From Pseudoalteromonas luteoviolacea NCIMB 1944 (GTDB lineage Bacteria > Pseudomonadota > Gammaproteobacteria > Enterobacterales > Alteromonadaceae): DNA of 64,000 nt. The DNA is taken from positions 1 through 64,000 of the forward strand of contig NZ_AUXS01000056.1 of assembly GCF_001625565.1 (NCBI RefSeq), in the 5' to 3' direction. A model generated the notes under the pieces. It was not told where the DNA came from and did no database searches. It saw nothing but the letters and a program-made list of their open reading frames with translations. Within the stretch, counting starts at the first letter, position 1, and the number at the start of each line of letters is the position of its first letter. Position numbers and translations under genes: made by a program. Shown piece by piece: positions 1-9,117 of the stretch.

Positions 1-18
1 ATCCCTATCTCTCCGCCA
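1..18 (+). tRNA. 3' end of a tRNA-Ser gene, cut by the window edge
   Basis: The first 18 bases are identical to the last 18 bases of the complete tRNA-Ser at 65-155 (the T-arm 3' side, the acceptor strand TCTCTCC, discriminator G and an encoded CCA). This implies a preceding copy of the same or a very similar tRNA, separated by only 46 bp. The anticodon lies outside the window, so its identity as Ser is inferred from the shared 3' half. Confidence 0.8.
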
Positions 19-64
19 CTACAATAAGCATTTGTTTAATGACAACATGATGCTTTACAAACAT

Positions 65-155
65 GGAGAGATGGCTGAGTGGTTGAAAGCACCGGTCTTG
101 AAAACCGGCATACGTTAATAGCGTATCTAGGGTTCAAATCCCTATCTCTCCGCCA
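65..155 (+). tRNA. tRNA-Ser (anticodon UGA)
   Basis: A 91-base class II tRNA with genome-encoded CCA. The acceptor stem GGAGAGA (65-71) pairs with TCTCTCC (145-151). The anticodon stem CCGGT/ACCGG holds the loop CTTGAAA, giving anticodon TGA, which reads UCA and related serine codons. The long variable arm (TACGTTAATAGCGTA) is typical of tRNA-Ser, and the T-arm GGGTTCAAATCCC is canonical. It is the second member of a tandem pair and is followed directly by a terminator. Confidence 0.97.
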
Positions 156-160
156 TATCA

Positions 161-192
161 AGCCCAAGCTAACATTAGCTTGGGCTTTTTTA
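161..192 (+). terminator. Rho-independent terminator of the tRNA-Ser pair
   Basis: AGCCCAAGCT (161-170) pairs with AGCTTGGGCT (177-186) around a six-base loop, and a T-run follows. It lies just after the tRNA CCA end. Confidence 0.9.
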
Positions 193-323
193 TTCATTAC
201 TTCCTCTCATTTCTACTTATGTGAAAATGCGTTAGATTTTGAAATTAAGACTAATGTATCATTGATACAGTGCTACGAAAGTCAAAGACTTAGTCTCTAA
301 CATAGTTTAGTAAGGTGTTTGTG

Positions 324-686
324 ATGAAAAAAGTGGCCACTGCGATCGGTATTTCAATGCTTTCTCCACTTATTGTCGGTAGTTTACTGGGTGTATATTT
401 CTATATTACGACAGGGCAGGGACAATTATTCGTTCAGTTGTTGACCACGGCCATATCCAATGCTCACATTGTGGGCTTAGCCATGGCGCTGTGCGTTTTA
501 CCTGTTTACTTGTTCTTATATAAGCGGAACAAATTAACTTATTCTGCTCTGACTACGGCTGCAATGTTGGGAGGTACTGCATTGACCTTGTTACTTTCCG
601 TATCGGGAGGGCCCATATTGATTGCTAATGCAGTGATGTGTGCGTTGGCATCTGCGTTATTTTTATACAGCTTAAGAAAGCAATGA
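324..686 (+). CDS. Small orphan integral membrane protein, four predicted membrane segments
   Basis: This is a 120-residue protein of unknown function. The start chosen is ATG 324, because TAAGG (311-315) lies 8 bases before it; an in-frame GTG at 315 overlaps that site and is less likely. Four hydrophobic segments are visible, near residues 5-30, 40-65, 77-95 and 98-115, with short polar turns and a basic end (SLRKQ). No enzymatic motif was recognised. It stands alone between the tRNA terminator and msrC with no obvious operon partner. It could be a small transport accessory or an uncharacterised conserved membrane protein. Confidence 0.7.
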   Translation: MKKVATAIGISMLSPLIVGSLLGVYFYITTGQGQLFVQLLTTAISNAHIVGLAMALCVLPVYLFLYKRNKLTYSALTTAAMLGGTALTLLLSVSGGPILIANAVMCALASALFLYSLRKQ

Positions 687-822
687 TAATTGTGCTGTTT
701 GCAAAATGAACAGTTGATGTTGTATTGACGACAAATTGGTACTTTTTCCTCGTAAAAGGTTTCATTTGTGTGCGTGAAAGAGTACCTTTACTGTTTATAT
801 GTAAGAATGTTCAGTACCAACA

Positions 823-1281
823 ATGCAAAAGCAAAAATTTTATGAGTTGTTAAATCAACAGGCAAAGGGACTCATTGATGGGGAGCGAAACCATATCGCA
901 AATATGGCTAACTTGAGTGCCTTGCTCTTCACGAATATGGAAGATATAAACTGGTCCGGTTTTTATTTGATGGATGGCGACAATGAACTTGTTTTAGGCC
1001 CATTCCAAGGCAACCCCGCATGTATTCGAATTCCTGTTGGTAAAGGCGTCTGCGGTACAGCAGTATCAGAAGCAAAAACACAGTTAATTGAAGATGTACA
1101 TGCTTTTGAAGGTCACATTGCATGTGATGCTGCGTCCAACTCAGAAATAGTGATACCAGTTTATAAGCAAGGTAAAGTTTTTGCGGTATTGGACATCGAT
1201 AGTCCTAGTTTGGCAAGATTTGACGAACAAGATAGACTGGGATTAGAAGCGTTAGTTAAAAGCTTCGAGGAAACACTTTAA
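823..1281 (+). CDS. msrC: Free methionine-(R)-sulfoxide reductase, GAF-domain type
   Basis: This 152-residue protein is a single GAF domain of the fRMsr family (E. coli MsrC/YebR), which reduces free L-methionine-(R)-sulfoxide in the cytoplasm using thioredoxin-recycled cysteines. Three cysteines, at residues 67 (PACIRI), 77 (GVCGTA) and 101 (HIACDA), have the same spacing as the catalytic and resolving cysteines of E. coli MsrC (84, 94, 118), so the enzyme should be active. The end motif AVLDIDSP is typical of the family. The ribosome-binding site is weak. The next gene starts one base after the stop, so the two are probably co-transcribed, leading into proQ and prc. Confidence 0.93.
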   Translation: MQKQKFYELLNQQAKGLIDGERNHIANMANLSALLFTNMEDINWSGFYLMDGDNELVLGPFQGNPACIRIPVGKGVCGTAVSEAKTQLIEDVHAFEGHIACDAASNSEIVIPVYKQGKVFAVLDIDSPSLARFDEQDRLGLEALVKSFEETL

Positions 1282-1282
1282 A

Positions 1283-1561
1283 ATGAAAGATATGCTTAAT
1301 GTACAAGACTACTTGTTTTCCAACTTTGATGTTGGCGACTGGGAAGGTGATGAAGAACAAGTTGCAGAGACGCTTAATGAACTCATTCACTTTGCTTGGG
1401 AGAGATTACCCGAAGATCTTGGAAGTGAGCAAATTGATCAAATTATAAATGGTATTTGGGAACATCTTCGCGGTGATATGGCATTAATTGAAACCGACTT
1501 AGATGAACTCTTAGACTGGGTTACACACTATATTAATTCATCATTAGATGAGAATATTTAA
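1283..1561 (+). CDS. Small acidic protein of unknown function between msrC and proQ
   Basis: The product is 92 residues from ATG 1283, or 89 from the alternative ATG at 1292. It is strongly acidic with few basic residues, apparently all alpha-helical, and has no signal peptide or membrane segment. GAGG at 1267-1270 lies inside msrC and one base separates the two genes, so translation is probably coupled. The gene ends 12 bases before proQ. I do not recognise the family. The operon position suggests a conserved cytoplasmic protein expressed with MsrC and ProQ, but no function follows from that. Confidence 0.75.
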   Translation: MKDMLNVQDYLFSNFDVGDWEGDEEQVAETLNELIHFAWERLPEDLGSEQIDQIINGIWEHLRGDMALIETDLDELLDWVTHYINSSLDENI

Positions 1562-1573
1562 ATAGGTTTAGAC

Positions 1574-2224
1574 ATGGAAACCACAAACAAGCTAAAAGAT
1601 ATTAACGAGGTATTGGAGTTTTTATACTCAGAATTTCCTCAGTGTTTTAAACAAAAGGATGGTATTAAACCACTCAAAGTTGGGATCTTCAAAGATATTG
1701 CTGAGAAGATCGAAGGCTCTGATAAAGTTAGTAAAACGCAAGTTAGGCAAGCACTAAGAAAGTACACATCTAGCTGGCGCTATTTAGAAGCCGTTACTAA
1801 AAATGAATTTCGTGTTGACTTAGAAGGCGGCCAGGCTGAAAAAGTAGAGCAAGAACACGTTGAACATGCGCAAAAAGCACTTGAAGAAAGCCGTGCAAAG
1901 ATGGCTAAGCGTAAGAAACCGCAAAGGCCTCGTAACGACGGTGACACAAAATCTTACAAATCAAAAGGGCAAGGCCAGCCACGCCATGCTAATAAAAAGC
2001 CTAGAGTTAATAAGAAACCTGCACAGCAACAGCAGCGCAGAAGTTCAGGAAAAGTTGAACCTCTTCCAGCAAATGAGGTCAAGGTTAATAATAAAGTTAA
2101 AGTTAAACTTGGCCAAGCACTAGTAAACGCAACGATTACTGAAGTTAATAAAGACGAAGTACACGTTGAGCTTGTTACTGGTATGCAGGTTAAGACCAAG
2201 GCCGAAAGCCTATTTATTCTATAA
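1574..2224 (+). CDS. proQ: RNA chaperone ProQ
   Basis: This 216-residue protein is a FinO/ProQ-family global RNA-binding protein that stabilises and matches structured small RNAs and mRNA 3' ends. The N-terminal FinO-like domain covers about residues 5-115; its core is visible as FPQCFKQ, KPLKVGIFKDI and RQALRKYTSSWRYL. A long basic linker rich in Lys, Arg and Gln (about 115-165) follows. The C-terminal Tudor/KOW-like domain begins near residue 170 (NNKVKVKLGQ). The size is close to E. coli ProQ (232). It lies directly upstream of prc, the same order as in enterobacteria, where ProQ affects the ProP transporter and Prc is the tail protease. Confidence 0.96.
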   Translation: METTNKLKDINEVLEFLYSEFPQCFKQKDGIKPLKVGIFKDIAEKIEGSDKVSKTQVRQALRKYTSSWRYLEAVTKNEFRVDLEGGQAEKVEQEHVEHAQKALEESRAKMAKRKKPQRPRNDGDTKSYKSKGQGQPRHANKKPRVNKKPAQQQQRRSSGKVEPLPANEVKVNNKVKVKLGQALVNATITEVNKDEVHVELVTGMQVKTKAESLFIL

Positions 2225-2234
2225 GGAGTAGTGT

Positions 2235-4274
2235 ATGAGTAAAAATTTACCACTCATTGGGGCAGTTGCACTGTTTGTTTCAAACACATGTTTGGCAGCA
2301 AATAGCGTTGTAACAGAAAAAGATATACCAGTGCTTAAGCCAGAATTACAGCACGCAACAGCTACGAAGAGAGTGACAAGTAAATTTACTCGTGACCACT
2401 ACAAACGTTTTAAGCTCAACGAAACACTGTCTGAAGAGATATTTGACCGATATGTAGAAACACTGGACTACAATAAGTCTATTTTTCTTCAGTCTGACGT
2501 AGATGCTTTTAAACAACATAAAGCAAAGTTTGATGAAGCACTGATGAGTGGTAAGTTAGACTTTGCTTTTGAAATGTTCAACGTGAGCATGAAAAGACGT
2601 TTTGAACGTTTTGAGTACGCCATTTCTTTGTTAGACAAAGAGATGAAGTTTGATACCCCAGATGCATTTTACTATGACCGCGAAGAGGCAAAGTTTGCCA
2701 AAGACCAAGCGGAATTGAATGAGTTTTGGCGTCAAAGAGTTAAATCAGATGCTTTGCGTTTAAAGCTCACTGGTAAAGACTGGGAAGGGATCAAAGAAAT
2801 TCTAGCTAAACGCTACAAAAATGCTCAGAAGCGATTAGTACAAACAAATAATGAAGATGCCTATCAGATCGTCATGAATTCTTTCGCTCGCAGTGTTGAG
2901 GCGCATACATCATATCTGTCGCCGCGCAGAGCGGAACAGTTTAAGATGGACATGGACCTTGAGCTCGAAGGGATCGGGGCTGTTTTAGGTTACGATGAAG
3001 ACTACACAATTATCCGCAGCCTAGTACCTGGCGGACCTGCGGACAAATCTGAAAAAATTAAAGCAGACGATAAAATTATCGGTGTTGCTCAAGATGGTGA
3101 AGAATTTGTTGATGTCATTGGGTGGCGATTAGATGACGTTGTTGATCTTATTAAGGGACCAAAAGGTACCAAAGTGAGATTACAGTATCTTAAGGGTAGT
3201 GACTCTCATGGTACACCTAAAATTGTTGAAATAACCCGTGATAAAATACGACTTGAAGATCGCGCTGCAAAGTCGTCTGTATTTGAAGCTCAGTACTCAG
3301 ATCTAACAAGTAAAATTGGCGTTATTGAGATCCCAAGTTTCTACAATAACTTGTCCGAAGATGTCTTAAAAGAAATCAAATCTCTTAAAGCGCAAAAAGT
3401 CGATGGCATTGTGATAGACCTGAGACAAAATGGCGGCGGATCTTTATACGAGGCGAAGAAGCTTTCCGGGCTATTTATTGATAAAGGACCAATTGTTCAG
3501 ATTCATACAGCGAACAACCGTATTGATGTGCAAAAAGACCAAGATGGAAAAACCTATTACGAAGGGCCTATGACTGTGCTGGTTGATAGATACAGCGCAT
3601 CTGCGTCAGAGATATTTGCTGCGGCAATGCAAGATTATGGCCGTGCTGTTGTGATAGGTGAACAAACATTTGGTAAAGGTACAGTGCAGCAGCACAGGGG
3701 TCTTAGAAAAACTTACGATCTGTTTGAAAACCCACTTGGTAGCATTACCTATACCATTGCGAAGTTCTACCGTATTAACGGTGGAAGCACGCAAAACAAA
3801 GGTGTGATACCTGATATTTTACTCCCTTCATTTATCGAACCTGAAGAATGGGGCGAAAGCCAAGAAGACAATGCTCTTCCTTGGGATAGCATTGCAAGAG
3901 CTAAATATAAAACGATTGACGACCTAACGTCTGTTATTGGTCATCTAAATGAAAAGCACAATAAGCGTATTGCGAAAGAACCTGAGTTTTCGTATGTGTT
4001 TGACGATATTAAACGTTATAAAGAGCAGGAAACTGAAGTTTCAATTTCGCTTGTAGAGTCTGAGCGCAAAAAAGAGCGTGAAGAAAGAGATCAAAGAGCG
4101 CTGGTTCGTACAAACGAGAGATTAAAGCGTTTAGGGATGGAAGCGATTGAAAAGCTGGATGATGTTCCAGATGTGATATCAGACTTGGATCCGTATCTAG
4201 AAGAAGCCGCACTTATCACACAAGATATGATCAATTACGGCAGACTTGTGAAAAACGATATTAAGTCGAGTTAA
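2235..4274 (+). CDS. prc: Carboxy-terminal (tail-specific) protease Prc/Tsp
   Basis: This 679-residue periplasmic serine protease of family S41 degrades proteins with apolar C termini, including lipoprotein-system and SsrA-tagged substrates. A signal peptide ends at about residue 21 (NTCLAAN). An N-terminal helical domain is followed by a PDZ domain (about 243-330, beginning ELEGIGAVLGYDEDY) and the S41 core. The catalytic pair is Ser456 in YSASASE and Lys481 in TFGKGTVQ, with the same 25-residue spacing as the E. coli enzyme. A C-terminal DUF3340-like domain rich in charged residues follows. TAAGGAG (2223-2229) sets the ATG start, 10 bases after proQ. Confidence 0.96.
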   Translation: MSKNLPLIGAVALFVSNTCLAANSVVTEKDIPVLKPELQHATATKRVTSKFTRDHYKRFKLNETLSEEIFDRYVETLDYNKSIFLQSDVDAFKQHKAKFDEALMSGKLDFAFEMFNVSMKRRFERFEYAISLLDKEMKFDTPDAFYYDREEAKFAKDQAELNEFWRQRVKSDALRLKLTGKDWEGIKEILAKRYKNAQKRLVQTNNEDAYQIVMNSFARSVEAHTSYLSPRRAEQFKMDMDLELEGIGAVLGYDEDYTIIRSLVPGGPADKSEKIKADDKIIGVAQDGEEFVDVIGWRLDDVVDLIKGPKGTKVRLQYLKGSDSHGTPKIVEITRDKIRLEDRAAKSSVFEAQYSDLTSKIGVIEIPSFYNNLSEDVLKEIKSLKAQKVDGIVIDLRQNGGGSLYEAKKLSGLFIDKGPIVQIHTANNRIDVQKDQDGKTYYEGPMTVLVDRYSASASEIFAAAMQDYGRAVVIGEQTFGKGTVQQHRGLRKTYDLFENPLGSITYTIAKFYRINGGSTQNKGVIPDILLPSFIEPEEWGESQEDNALPWDSIARAKYKTIDDLTSVIGHLNEKHNKRIAKEPEFSYVFDDIKRYKEQETEVSISLVESERKKEREERDQRALVRTNERLKRLGMEAIEKLDDVPDVISDLDPYLEEAALITQDMINYGRLVKNDIKSS

Positions 4275-4292
4275 TAAGATACTTCAAATGAA

Positions 4293-4316
4293 AAAGGCGC
4301 GAGAGCGCCTTTTTTC
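4293..4316 (+). terminator. Rho-independent terminator after prc
   Basis: AAGGCGC (4294-4300), loop GAGA, and GCGCCTT (4305-4311) form a GC-rich hairpin followed by a T-run. It ends the msrC-proQ-prc transcript. Confidence 0.9.
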
Positions 4317-4568
4317 GTTACTCCTGCTTGCAAATTTGTTATTATCGTCAGCCGCAACAAGACAACATGAGACCATGTTTATCAATCCGTATTGATAATT
4401 GGCACAATCAATCAGCGAGAAATTTAAACCTTCGTATAAGCAACATGCTTTTATTGAAAGATGAATTGTCGTTTATTAAAAATTATTAAACCGGATTGGT
4501 AAAATAGAGTAATAGCTACTCGGTCAAATAATAATACGCACCGCAATGAGTGCGAGGGGTACATAAAT

Positions 4569-6017
4569 TTGAAACAACCAAAATCGGCATCCGCTTGGGA
4601 TGCTTTTATACCAATTATCGTTTTAGTCAGTTTATTAGGGGCTGCTGTTTATTTGTATGGTGATAATTCATCATCCGGCCCAAATCAAATCGCACTTTTA
4701 TTTGCGACCTTTACAGCTGCACTTATTGGACTAAAAAACGGTTTTACCTGGAAAACGCTTGAAGAAGCAATGATTAAGGGTATCACTATTTCTCTAGGCG
4801 CCATATTGATCTTACTCATGGTAGGCGCTTTAATCGGTACTTGGCTGCTATCAGGTACGGTTCCTACGCTTATCTACTACGGACTACAAATTATTAATCC
4901 CTCTTGGTTTTATGCAGCCAGTTGCTTAATTTGTGGCATAGTCGCAATGAGTATAGGTAGTTCTTGGACGACAGCTGCAACAATTGGTGTTGCACTTCTT
5001 GGAGTGGCCAATGGGCTTGGGTTAGACCCCGTTGTTACCGCAGGTGCTGTCATTTCCGGTGCATATTTTGGTGACAAACTAAGCCCACTGTCTGAAACCA
5101 CGAATCTAGCACCAGCTGTCGCTGGCAGTGACCTATTTGATCATATTCAGCACATGCTATGGACAACCGTTCCAAGCTTTGTTATTGCGCTCATCATTTT
5201 TATCATTATGGGCTTTAATGCTGATGTCGCGAGTGACGCAAATAAGATAGACGCTATTAGTGCTATTTTGCAAAGTAACTTTAACATTAACATTTTTATG
5301 TTAGTTCCTTTGGTCATTCTATTGGCTCTAGCGGTTAAAAAAATGCCAGCGTTTCCTGCTATTTCAATTGGTGCTGTGGTTGGTGCTGTTTGGGCTCTCT
5401 TATTTCAAGGTGATTTGATTGCGAGTCAGATTGATGCAAGTCAAGGCGAGTTAGTAGGGCAATTTAAGCTGATTTGGGCCACTTTCTTTGATGGTTTTAG
5501 TGTCCAAACTGGCGATGTGAAAATGGATGACCTTTTAAGTGGCGGTGGTATGTCTAGCATGCTGACGACGACTTGGTTAATAATGACCGCACTTATGTTT
5601 GGTGCCATCATGGAAAAAACAGGCCTTTTAGAAGTGTTTGTGCGCAGTATCCTTCGTATTGCAAAAAGTACAGGTTCACTTATCGCATCTACGATCGCAA
5701 CATGTTTTGGTACTAACTTAGTTGCTGCCGATCAGTACATCGCGATTGTGGTACCTGGCAGAATGTTCAAAGAGGAATATAAACGACGTGGATTACAAAG
5801 CGTCAACTTGTCAAGAACGCTTGAAGACGGCGGAACGATTACCAGTCCACTTATCCCATGGAATACCTGCGGTGCGTACATGCAAAGCGTCCTGCTCATC
5901 AATCCACTTGATTACGCAGTGTATGCATTTTTCAATCTGATAAATCCATTGTTAGCAATTGTTTATGGTTACCTCGGGGTTAAAGTTTTAAAACTTAAAC
6001 CAAGAGAGCAAGAATAA
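4569..6017 (+). CDS. nhaC: Na+/H+ antiporter, NhaC family
   Basis: This 482-residue polytopic inner-membrane protein with about eleven hydrophobic segments belongs to the NhaC family (ion transporter superfamily), exchanging external protons for internal sodium. Recognisable family segments are GSSWTTAATIGVALLG, SGAYFGDKLSPLSETTN and the C-terminal GGTITSPLIPWNTCG. The start is TTG 4569 preceded by GAGGGG at about 9 bases; no ATG fits better. Some relatives are malate-Na+/lactate antiporters (MleN), so the substrate could differ. It is a single-gene unit with its own terminator and fits a sodium-dependent marine lifestyle. Confidence 0.88.
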   Translation: MKQPKSASAWDAFIPIIVLVSLLGAAVYLYGDNSSSGPNQIALLFATFTAALIGLKNGFTWKTLEEAMIKGITISLGAILILLMVGALIGTWLLSGTVPTLIYYGLQIINPSWFYAASCLICGIVAMSIGSSWTTAATIGVALLGVANGLGLDPVVTAGAVISGAYFGDKLSPLSETTNLAPAVAGSDLFDHIQHMLWTTVPSFVIALIIFIIMGFNADVASDANKIDAISAILQSNFNINIFMLVPLVILLALAVKKMPAFPAISIGAVVGAVWALLFQGDLIASQIDASQGELVGQFKLIWATFFDGFSVQTGDVKMDDLLSGGGMSSMLTTTWLIMTALMFGAIMEKTGLLEVFVRSILRIAKSTGSLIASTIATCFGTNLVAADQYIAIVVPGRMFKEEYKRRGLQSVNLSRTLEDGGTITSPLIPWNTCGAYMQSVLLINPLDYAVYAFFNLINPLLAIVYGYLGVKVLKLKPREQE

Positions 6018-6025
6018 AGACAAGC

Positions 6026-6050
6026 GGCCTCACACAAGTGGGGCCTTTTA
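6026..6050 (+). terminator. Terminator after nhaC
   Basis: GGCCTCAC (6026-6033), loop ACAA, and GTGGGGCC (6038-6045, one G-T wobble) are followed by TTTT. Confidence 0.8.
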
Positions 6051-6261
6051 TTGTTTTAACAGTGATATTACTCGTCTAAACTTATTTACAGGCTACATTT
6101 CACTAATTTAATATTATAAAATCCTGTCCAATAGATAATGAGTGCTCTAAACGGGCGCTGAACTTACGCAATTAGATATTGGCATTTAATAGACAAGCAG
6201 ATATTGGCCGCAGAGCGTTGTTTATATTATTTTGGCCAACTAATGCGATGAAGGAATTTAA

Positions 6262-8847
6262 ATGACGCAGAAACCGCAAGCTAAACTTTTAGCAGATTAC
6301 CAACCACCTAGTCACCAAGTTGAACACCTTGATCTGACTTTTCATTTATCACCACAGCAAACAAGAGTCATAGCCAAGTACAGTTTATCGGCAAATAGCG
6401 AGCAGTCTTATGTTGAGTTAGATGGTATTGATTTAAAGCTTATTTCTTTAAAAGTGAATGGCCAGTCTCATACTCAATATACCCAGTTGGTTGACGGTAT
6501 AAAAATAAACTCGGTCCCCGCTTCATTTGATCTTGAAATAGAAACAGAAATTGCACCTGAACTAAATACTTCTTTAGAGGGGTTATACCTCTCTGATGGT
6601 GCATACTGTACGCAATGTGAAGCAGAAGGGTTTAGAAAGATAACATACTTCTTTGACAGGCCAGATGTACTTGCGACCTATCGCGTTACTGTAATTGGCA
6701 GCAAAGATTTTCCATTTTTGCTATCCAATGGAAATCAAGTTGATTCGGGGACTTTAGAGGACGACAAACACTTTGTGACTTGGGAAGACCCATTTAAGAA
6801 GCCATCATACTTATTTGCTTTAGTCGCGGGAGACTTTGACAAGCTTGAGGACAAATTTGTCACTAAAAGTGGAAAGGAAGTCAAGTTACAGCTGTTTGTG
6901 GATAAAGGTAACCTATCTAAAGCACCACATGCAATGGCGTCACTACAAAAGTCAATGAAGTGGGATGAAGAGCGTTTTAACTTAGAGTATGACCTTGATA
7001 TCTATATGATTGTTGCGGTTGATTTCTTCAATATGGGAGCAATGGAGAACAAGGGCCTGAATGTATTCAACAGCGCTTGTGTCTTAGCGAACCAGGAAAC
7101 AGCGACGGATAGAGACTATCACGTCATCGAGTCAATCGTTGGGCACGAGTACTTCCACAATTGGACAGGTAACCGGGTCACATGTCGAGATTGGTTCCAG
7201 TTGAGCCTAAAAGAGGGTTTAACAGTTTTTAGAGATCAGGAATTTAGCAGTGACCTAGGATCTAGAGCACTTAACCGAATTGATGCTGTCAATGCAATGA
7301 GAACGCATCAATTTGCCGAAGATGCAGGGCCCATGGCACACCCAATACGTCCAGAGAAAGTCATTGAAATGAATAACTTTTACACTGTGACAGTTTACAA
7401 CAAAGGTGCTGAAGTGATCCGTATGATGCATACGTTATTGGGAGAGCAGGGCTTTCAGCAAGGCATGAGTCTGTATTTTGAGCGGCACGATGGTCAAGCT
7501 GTTACTTGCGATGACTTTGTCAATGCAATGGCTGACGCGACGAATACAGATTTAAATCAGTTTAAGCTTTGGTATCAGCAATTTGGTACTCCCACTTTAA
7601 ATGTGGCTACAAAATTCGATCCTGAGTCGAAAACTTATGAAATTGAGCTAACACAAACGCATGCTAAAAATGACCCGGTCACAGCGCCTTTACATATTCC
7701 TGTGGCAATAGAGTTATTGGATGAGCAAGGACAGGCAATTGTGTTAAATACGGCTGATTTAAAACAGGGCCGTGTTCTTGAGTTGACGAAAACCAGTCAA
7801 GCTTTCAATTTTGAGAATATTGGAGCAGAACCTACCCCTGTGCTATTGGAGGACTTTTCTGCACCGTGTTTACTAAAGTATGATTACACATTGTCACAGC
7901 TTAGCCACATCGCTAAATATGCATCTAGTTACTATGCGAGATGGGAAGCAATGCAAATTCTGTTTACTCATCAAATACGTTCGTATGTTGAGAATACAGA
8001 GTCAACAGGGCCCATGACTGAAGAGCTTGCTTCAGTATTAGTTAGTATGTTTGAAAACAAGCCAGCAGATCTTGCTATTCTTGCTGAATACATCTCCGTA
8101 CCTAACTTTGACACTTTATCTGGAGGGTACGACGTTGTGCCTGTAGATGCGCTTTGCAACGCAATAGAGCTTCTTGAGCAACAGGTTGCTCAACTACTCG
8201 AAAAGCATCTTGTCGCATTTTATACAAGCACACAAGATAGCGGTGGTTTAAGTTCTGAAGATGTGGCGATACGTGCACTTAAGAATAAATGCCTTTACTA
8301 CTTGGCATTGACTCAATTTGATGTGACGAGCCATCTGGTTGAACAGGCTAATTCTATAAACATGACAACTAAATTAGGTGCGTTAAAAAGCGCCTTAAAT
8401 GCGCAGCACACTCTGTCAACAAAATTAATGGAAGAGTTTGATGCTCAGTGGAGTCACGACCTACTTGTAATGGATAAATGGTTTGCATTACAAGCAACCA
8501 ATCAGTCTGATGCCTGTATAGATGTTGTGCTGTCGCTGTATTCCCATCCTTGTTTTGATAAATCAAATCCAAATAGAGTTCGTTCTCTAGTTGGTTCTTT
8601 TGCCAGATCAAACCCAAGGCAGTTTCACAGAGAAGATGGCAGAGGGTATGAGCTCCTGGCTGATTTAATTGCGGAATTAAACGAACTCAATCCACAAAAT
8701 GCATCACGAATAATCACCCCGCTATTGTCATATAAGAGGTTTGACCAAAACCGACAGGAAAAAATGCGTGCACAATTGGAGCGTTTAGCTGCAATTTCTG
8801 ACTTAAGTGATGATTTATTTGAGAAAATAGATAGAGCCTTAAACTGA
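6262..8847 (+). CDS. pepN: Aminopeptidase N (M1 zinc metallopeptidase)
   Basis: This 861-residue cytoplasmic aminopeptidase removes N-terminal residues from peptides late in protein turnover. The exopeptidase motif GAMEN is at residues 259-263. The zinc site HEYFH is at 295-299 with the third ligand Glu318 in LKEGLTV, two positions off E. coli PepN numbering (297, 301, 320). The order is N-terminal beta domain, thermolysin-like catalytic domain, small beta domain, then a long C-terminal helical bowl. Length and motifs match the bacterial PepN subfamily. GAAGGA lies 8 bases before the ATG. A DUF2835 gene follows almost at once. Confidence 0.97.
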   Translation: MTQKPQAKLLADYQPPSHQVEHLDLTFHLSPQQTRVIAKYSLSANSEQSYVELDGIDLKLISLKVNGQSHTQYTQLVDGIKINSVPASFDLEIETEIAPELNTSLEGLYLSDGAYCTQCEAEGFRKITYFFDRPDVLATYRVTVIGSKDFPFLLSNGNQVDSGTLEDDKHFVTWEDPFKKPSYLFALVAGDFDKLEDKFVTKSGKEVKLQLFVDKGNLSKAPHAMASLQKSMKWDEERFNLEYDLDIYMIVAVDFFNMGAMENKGLNVFNSACVLANQETATDRDYHVIESIVGHEYFHNWTGNRVTCRDWFQLSLKEGLTVFRDQEFSSDLGSRALNRIDAVNAMRTHQFAEDAGPMAHPIRPEKVIEMNNFYTVTVYNKGAEVIRMMHTLLGEQGFQQGMSLYFERHDGQAVTCDDFVNAMADATNTDLNQFKLWYQQFGTPTLNVATKFDPESKTYEIELTQTHAKNDPVTAPLHIPVAIELLDEQGQAIVLNTADLKQGRVLELTKTSQAFNFENIGAEPTPVLLEDFSAPCLLKYDYTLSQLSHIAKYASSYYARWEAMQILFTHQIRSYVENTESTGPMTEELASVLVSMFENKPADLAILAEYISVPNFDTLSGGYDVVPVDALCNAIELLEQQVAQLLEKHLVAFYTSTQDSGGLSSEDVAIRALKNKCLYYLALTQFDVTSHLVEQANSINMTTKLGALKSALNAQHTLSTKLMEEFDAQWSHDLLVMDKWFALQATNQSDACIDVVLSLYSHPCFDKSNPNRVRSLVGSFARSNPRQFHREDGRGYELLADLIAELNELNPQNASRIITPLLSYKRFDQNRQEKMRAQLERLAAISDLSDDLFEKIDRALN

Positions 8848-8850
8848 TTG

Positions 8851-9072
8851 ATGCAAGAATATTACTTTTTTTTAAGACTCACTTACGAACAATGTTTAGC
8901 CTATTACGAAGGTGACATTGAATACATACAGGTTGTGGAAGATGGCGGGAAGCGAATTCGCTTCCCTGCAACACATATTAGACGGTTTGTATCGAGCATT
9001 GGTGTTAGTGGTCGATTTAGATTGCAGCTTGACGATAGTAATCGATTTATAGCGCTTGAAAAGGTGACTTGA
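8851..9072 (+). CDS. DUF2835 family protein
   Basis: This 73-residue protein matches the DUF2835 family of short gammaproteobacterial proteins by its opening (YYFFLRLTYEQCLAYYEG) and by KRIRFPATHIRRF and GRFRLQLDD. ATG 8851 is preferred over the TTG at 8848 that touches the pepN stop. It is predicted cytoplasmic, beta-rich and basic in the middle, which would allow nucleic acid binding, but no function is established. It lies immediately after pepN and is probably co-transcribed with it. Confidence 0.85.
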   Translation: MQEYYFFLRLTYEQCLAYYEGDIEYIQVVEDGGKRIRFPATHIRRFVSSIGVSGRFRLQLDDSNRFIALEKVT

Positions 9073-9117
9073 TCGGCAAAAAGACTTTCTGAGATAAAGT
9101 ATTTTTGTTAATTCGGT

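Noticed and set aside
79..300. Open frame of 73 codons over the tRNA and its terminator
   Set aside because: It lies on a functional tRNA gene and a terminator hairpin and has no protein-like pattern.
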